From contig WPIO01000009.1 in the NCBI GenBank assembly GCA_009760855.2, positions 2,854,501 through 2,918,500 of the forward strand: DNA of 64,000 nucleotides, in the 5' to 3' direction. Under the pieces are notes generated by a model that was not told where the DNA came from, made no database searches, and saw only the letters and a program-made list of their open reading frames with translations. The stretch is from Cristatella mucedo (lineage: Eukaryota > Bryozoa > Phylactolaemata > Cristatellidae). Position numbers and translations under genes: made by a program. Shown piece after piece: positions 59,606 to 64,000 of the stretch; the stretch's first letter is position 1; each line of letters starts with the position of its first letter.

Positions 59606-59749
59606 TCTCTTTCTAACCTCTTCTCTATTACGCTTGGCATGCACTCCAATATTTGCACTCTTCCCGCACATAAAATCTTCCTTTTTCTGAAAACATTTAT
59701 ATAATATATAGAATTTCTTTAAATAAAAATAAAAATAAATAGAACACAA
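59564..59749 (-). pseudogene. Island ORF 7, 61-residue frame ending in the duplicated segment
   Basis: Ile/Tyr/Phe-rich start and basic middle (NIGVHAKRNREEVRKR), then the peptide TGLLPKYPFQSLV from the duplication. Probably a remnant. The AT-rich composition ends just to the right, near 59770. Confidence 0.25.
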
Positions 59750-59774
59750 AATTACTCTTGCAGTAAACAGGACT

Positions 59775-60870
59775 GATTAGAGTAGTATGTTTTTGAACTT
59801 TATGGAGATAGGGATGCGACCGAGCACGAGACAATCTAACGAAGAGAGATTGGTGATGTGCGAGTGTCGTGCCCTAGGCTACATAAAGTTAAAAAACATG
59901 CTACTGTGCGTGCGTATGCGCGAGGTCATGCCGTTAGGGTTTGGCGCTGCGAAACAGTATAGGACAATCCACCTCCGGTTAGGAGGCGGAAGTAGAGATT
60001 TGTTCGTTTAGCGAAGCAGCCCTTAATTTAACTGCCTTTGAGTAAGGTGGAGGCGGAATCTTAGTTCTCTGGTTTGGAGGTAGGGTCCGTTGAAGCAGCA
60101 ATCGGGGCATTGCCACTATATGTGGAATTCGCTGCACGCCTGAACCGACGTCGCTAATCGCTGCACGCCTGAATCGACGTCGCTAACCTTGTCGTCGGGG
60201 TCCTCCGTCTGTGCAAGTCGTACTCCTTCCCCCCCCCCGCATAAACGCAGGTGACTAAAGTTTGGGGTGGTGTTTCCGCCGTAAAAGTGTTAGCCTCGTT
60301 AAGAGCTTGCGAGGACTGCGGCGGAAGGATCGAACTAGATGCGCAGCGCCGCTGCGTGCGACGCCTGAGAATCAAGTTTGGTAAAATCCTCTGTTAGCGA
60401 TCTGCGACACGATCCGGCGCACTCCGACGAACTCACGGCCCTCAAGATAGTGACCTCAAGGTAGATCGATAGATCGCGCCATAGACGCTCTAGGGGGTGG
60501 GACGACCTACTTACTGCGCACTTGCGTTCCGAGCAGCCTGTCGGGAGTGGGCGACGCGCTTCAGCAGCGGCGAAGCCCGCCCCCTAGCGTCATCTTCCGC
60601 CAGCTGCCGACGGGCGAGGTACCGTGCGAGCGAAAGAGCGACGGGAAAGCGTGCAAAACTGCCTTGCTTCGGACCAGCTGGACATCCGAGATCAACGACC
60701 GTATAGCGCATTTCGAAGTTTCCGGTCCCGAGGTGGCGCTGTGTGCGTGGGTGGAAGAAGCGCCGGCAAGAGTTCGCGATGAGACCGCGCTCGACGTATT
60801 CATGCTGGAGAGGCCAAATGTGTCGATATCGCACTGTACACGTCACCCCGTGCACACGCGGTCACGGTTT
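59775..60870. other. No supported gene; CpG-rich, small tandem repeat at 60131-60187
   Basis: Composition switches back to GC-rich. A 29-bp unit (cgctgcacgcctgaaccgac...) occurs twice at 60131-60187. A C10 run is at 60229-60238. The 60500-60860 open frames are overlapping on both strands with no motif. Confidence 0.4.
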
Positions 60871-60879
60871 CTTTACCGC

Positions 60880-60955
60880 ACACGTAAGGCGCCCAGAAAG
60901 AAATTAATTCTCCAAGGAAGCGCTACTCAAGTATTATATTTTGGTTATTATGATC
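60880..60955 (+). mobile_element. LINE/SINE 3'-end stub
   Basis: 'gcgcccagaaagaaattaat', then 'tctccaaggaagcgctac' and an ATT-rich tail. Diverged copy of the conserved hairpin. Confidence 0.7.
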
Positions 60956-61602
60956 GCACTCTCAGATATAATATCCCAACTGCGTCTTTCTCGGATGTCC
61001 ATCGGTTGGAGGCCATCCACTATCAGGTGGGTCTCACCTTTGCATCCAAGATCTAGCTCGCAGTCGGAATTTTCCGCGATCGGCTGGTAAGAGGCTACGG
61101 CCGGACGTCGGAACCGGACGTGCTTCCGCTGCTTCTCGGCTGCCCCGATCGTTCAATCGGCTGCCGGGCCGCCGCCTGACGGCGTAGCCGGCACAAGTCG
61201 TCGCAGACCGGCAGGCAGCTGACAAAAGCGGAACTATCAGACGAAGGCTGGCGGCTTCCGCCGAAGCGGTCGAGCGAGTCCAGTCGCACTTTCCAAGCGC
61301 GAATAAATAGCTACACCAACTATCTAGAGCTCAGTAAAGGTGACGTAGAGGGACGAAAGATTAACGAGGTTAAATTTCCAATCGCGTGCTCGGATCGAAC
61401 CCCAGCGTACTTCGTAAATGAACCGGATGAATGTACAGGATGAAGTTGGGACGCAGAGCAGCGACTGCCACGCCCTCAGAGGGGTCGGCGACGGGAAAGC
61501 GAGCCTTCCAACGAAGCTCGAGTGGCAAGACCGAAGCGGTCGCTGCAGGTACTGGAGCTGGTGCCGATAGAAGATTGCGAGGAGAGAGAGAGACGGATAT
61601 AC

Positions 61603-62065
<463 letters not shown>

Positions 62066-62104
62066 AGTGAAGAGCTAATTTCGCGATTTATTCGACGCGT
62101 GATA

Positions 62105-62990
62105 CTAGAGTTCGTTCCTTGCACTTCCTGGCATTCCATCCATTCCATCACATCGCGAGAGCGGCGGTCGGTGAGCGTGCAGCTGGCTCAGCCGCACGTC
62201 GCCCCAGAGCTCGTGGCTGTACACGGCCTGCAGCGAATCTCGAAGGTTGGCCGTCGCCTCCAAAGTTGCCTCGGGCATGAAGTAGTTGGGCGTGTCCCTC
62301 TCTATCGAGTTCCGATAGTAGCATATCCGGCTTCCGTCGCTCCGGATGTCGCTCGACCACGTAACCGATCGAAGCACGATGCAAGAGCCTAAACGCAGCG
62401 AGACGCTTCCTGTGTAGCCGGCGCCGCAGCGGCTGCTGCTGCGGCGACTGCTGCTGCTGCGGCGGCTGGGCGCAAGCCGGCTAGCGAAGCGCGCCGCCTC
62501 ACCGCCGATCGTATCCTTAAGGGCGAGCCAAGCCCGGTACTTATGCGTCAGGCGGACGCTGGTCAGTCGGCCGTCGGGGACGCCGCGCGTACACTGGCAA
62601 AACTCAATGCCCCGGAAAAAGTGGCGCGGGAAGGCTGGCGACGACGACTCGCTCTGACAATTCAGCGTCACCTCACGCAGGTGACAGCCGATGCAGCCGC
62701 CGCCAGCGAGCGAATCCCCGTCCGATGCGGCGCCGGCGGCGGCGGCGGCCGGTTGCAGCGTCGCGCGAGCCCGCTCGTCGTACCACGGGCTGACGCCGCC
62801 TTTCGCCGCCGTCGAGTCACCGCCGCCGGTGCGCACTCCGTACTCGGGCAGCTCATAGGTGATGCTGCCGCCGTTGTCGAACTCGGCTACCGCTTGGTAC
62901 GTCAGGCAGGCCTGGATCCACCCGAACTCCAAGCGTAGGCGAGGCTGCGGGCCGCCGCCCGCCGCCGGAAGTACTGGCTTGACGGAGGCG
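62105..62990 (-). CDS. FAM78-like protein, terminal exon (partial gene)
   Basis: A single 886-bp exon: acceptor GCCTTTGCAG at 63000-62991, frame open to a stop at 62107-62105. It reads ASVKPVLP then EFGWIQAC, YELPEYG and GVSPWYDERA, in the order seen in vertebrate FAM78A/B (KASARVVMP, GWIQAC, WELPD, YPWYG). Further on, HKYRAWLALKDT and CIVLRSVTW followed by an acidic position match the FAM78 'TTWLVAMN' and 'IILQTIKW' segments. The C-terminus (PNYFMPEATLEATANLRDSL) differs from human FAM78. There are Ala/Gly- and Ser/Arg-rich inserts. FAM78 proteins have no known biochemical function. Upstream exon(s) would lie right of 62990; none was recognised, so they may be outside the window. Confidence 0.65.
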
Positions 62991-62994
62991 CTGC

Positions 62995-64000
62995 AAAGGC
63001 GAGAGGGGACGTCGTGCGCATCGGCCCGCCTGTTCGACGCGTTGGAGCGTTCGCGCCAGTGCGGTTGGCAAAGCGAAGGCGGGCGGCATCGGAAGGCGAT
63101 TTGCTATCGCCAACGAGCCGTCGATTTGGATGCGTTGGGGGGGGGGTTGTCGCCGCAGGAACGTCGCAGACGCTGGTTTCAGCCGCAGAGCTCTGTAGCT
63201 CGCTGACGCTAGCGTGAAGTTTCGCGAGAATTCCGCCGTCCTTCGTTCAGAGAGCTCGCAGCAGTCTACTGGGCCTCGCGCAGCGGGCAGAAGAATGAGG
63301 CCGTATCGGGGTTCATCGACAGGCGAAAGAGGCAGGAATCGCTGTTTGCATCGCCGCCCCAACGAGCAAGAGGATCCAGGGGGGGGGGGGGGGGGCGCTT
63401 AGTTAGGCGGCTGCGTGTAATATGAAGCGCTCGAAATTTGGCTCGGAGTGAAATACTGTATCGAATATCCAAAGCGAATTCTGACGGTTTAATTTTCAAT
63501 GGCAAGAGATTCACTTGGGGAATCACTAGTTCGAGGTGGGAGGCCAGTGGACGTTGACGCCTCCCGACATCAGCGCTACGAGCCTGTTCCTGTTCGCCGA
63601 AGAAGTATTTTCCAAAAACCGAAGTTCTTGCGAACATCATATACAAAAACCGATGAAATTAAGACCTGCTTAAAGCTTGTCTGTTTATTTTTGGGCCGTT
63701 GCATGTAAGAAATTGCGTGCTTGTGGACATCTAAACGCTTATCGCTTCGGCTGCCAGGTCTCTCACACCGGCGACGGCGTTAGTTACGCCGGCGACTAGT
63801 AAACTGCACATTAACTATGATCGTGCGTACTGTTGTGTGACAGTGACTCCGGCGGCGGCTGTTCTAGTGGGAGTCTCACGGAGCCACAGCGGACGCCGTA
63901 GACGAGACTCTCCTTTATTCCTCTCAACGGGCACAAATATATGGAAGCCCAATCGATCGCAGCAGATGGCACAAAATGTAACCTGCATTAGTGGCCCGAC
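62995..64000. other. Intron or flank of the FAM78-like gene; no exon recognised
   Basis: GC-rich to about 63410 with G-runs at 63137-63146 (10 G) and 63379-63395 (17 G), then mixed sequence. No candidate for the FAM78 N-terminal exon was found on the minus strand. Confidence 0.4.

Noticed and set aside
60547-61056. 169-codon plus-strand frame
   Set aside because: It runs through a LINE/SINE 3' stub at 60880-60955 and overlaps an equally open minus frame; typical CpG-rich shadow.

Overview
This is nuclear DNA from a non-vertebrate animal. The genes are split by GT/AG introns, there are tRNA-derived SINEs and a CR1/L2-like non-LTR retrotransposon family, long di- and trinucleotide microsatellites are common, and no operons, rRNA or tRNA genes are visible. 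The phylum cannot be fixed from the sequence. A decayed copy of a multicopy 'MSLKIHFL' family (17.5-19.0 kb), which I know mainly from arthropods and cnidarians, argues for an invertebrate.

Three host genes can be supported, all on the minus strand. At the left, in GC-rich DNA, two exons (5552-5375 and 4774-4624) encode the N-terminal part of a PPP1R27-like ankyrin regulator of protein phosphatase 1. In the middle, BTBD9 runs from 49912 to 25774 with eleven coding exons. Joined at the predicted splice sites they give 1761 nt (587 codons including the stop) with BTB, BACK and two discoidin-like (F5/8C) domains. At the right, 62990-62105 is the last exon of a FAM78-like gene.

Much of the rest is repeats. 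At least fourteen copies or fragments of one LINE family are present. The longest (about 28070-30640) and a second head-to-tail copy lie antisense in BTBD9 intron 9. A 600-bp copy that is nearly identical in sequence, flanked by an 8-bp target-site duplication, lies just upstream of the BTBD9 start codon. The LINE 3' end forms a conserved hairpin followed by (ATT)n, and one of the two SINE families carries the same 3' end. Two low-copy anonymous repeat families, poly(G) tracts of 10-17 bases and a 500-bp CAG/CGG array add to the repeat load.

The most unusual segment is an AT-rich, intronless island at about 56917-59770 with closely packed small minus-strand ORFs. One broken reading frame resembles a minor-capsid-like protein of the Polinton/adintovirus lineage. 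The island begins exactly at the (ATT)n tail of one LINE copy and is interrupted by the 75-bp stub of another, so it looks like an old, decaying virus-like insertion. This assignment rests on pattern recognition and has not been searched.
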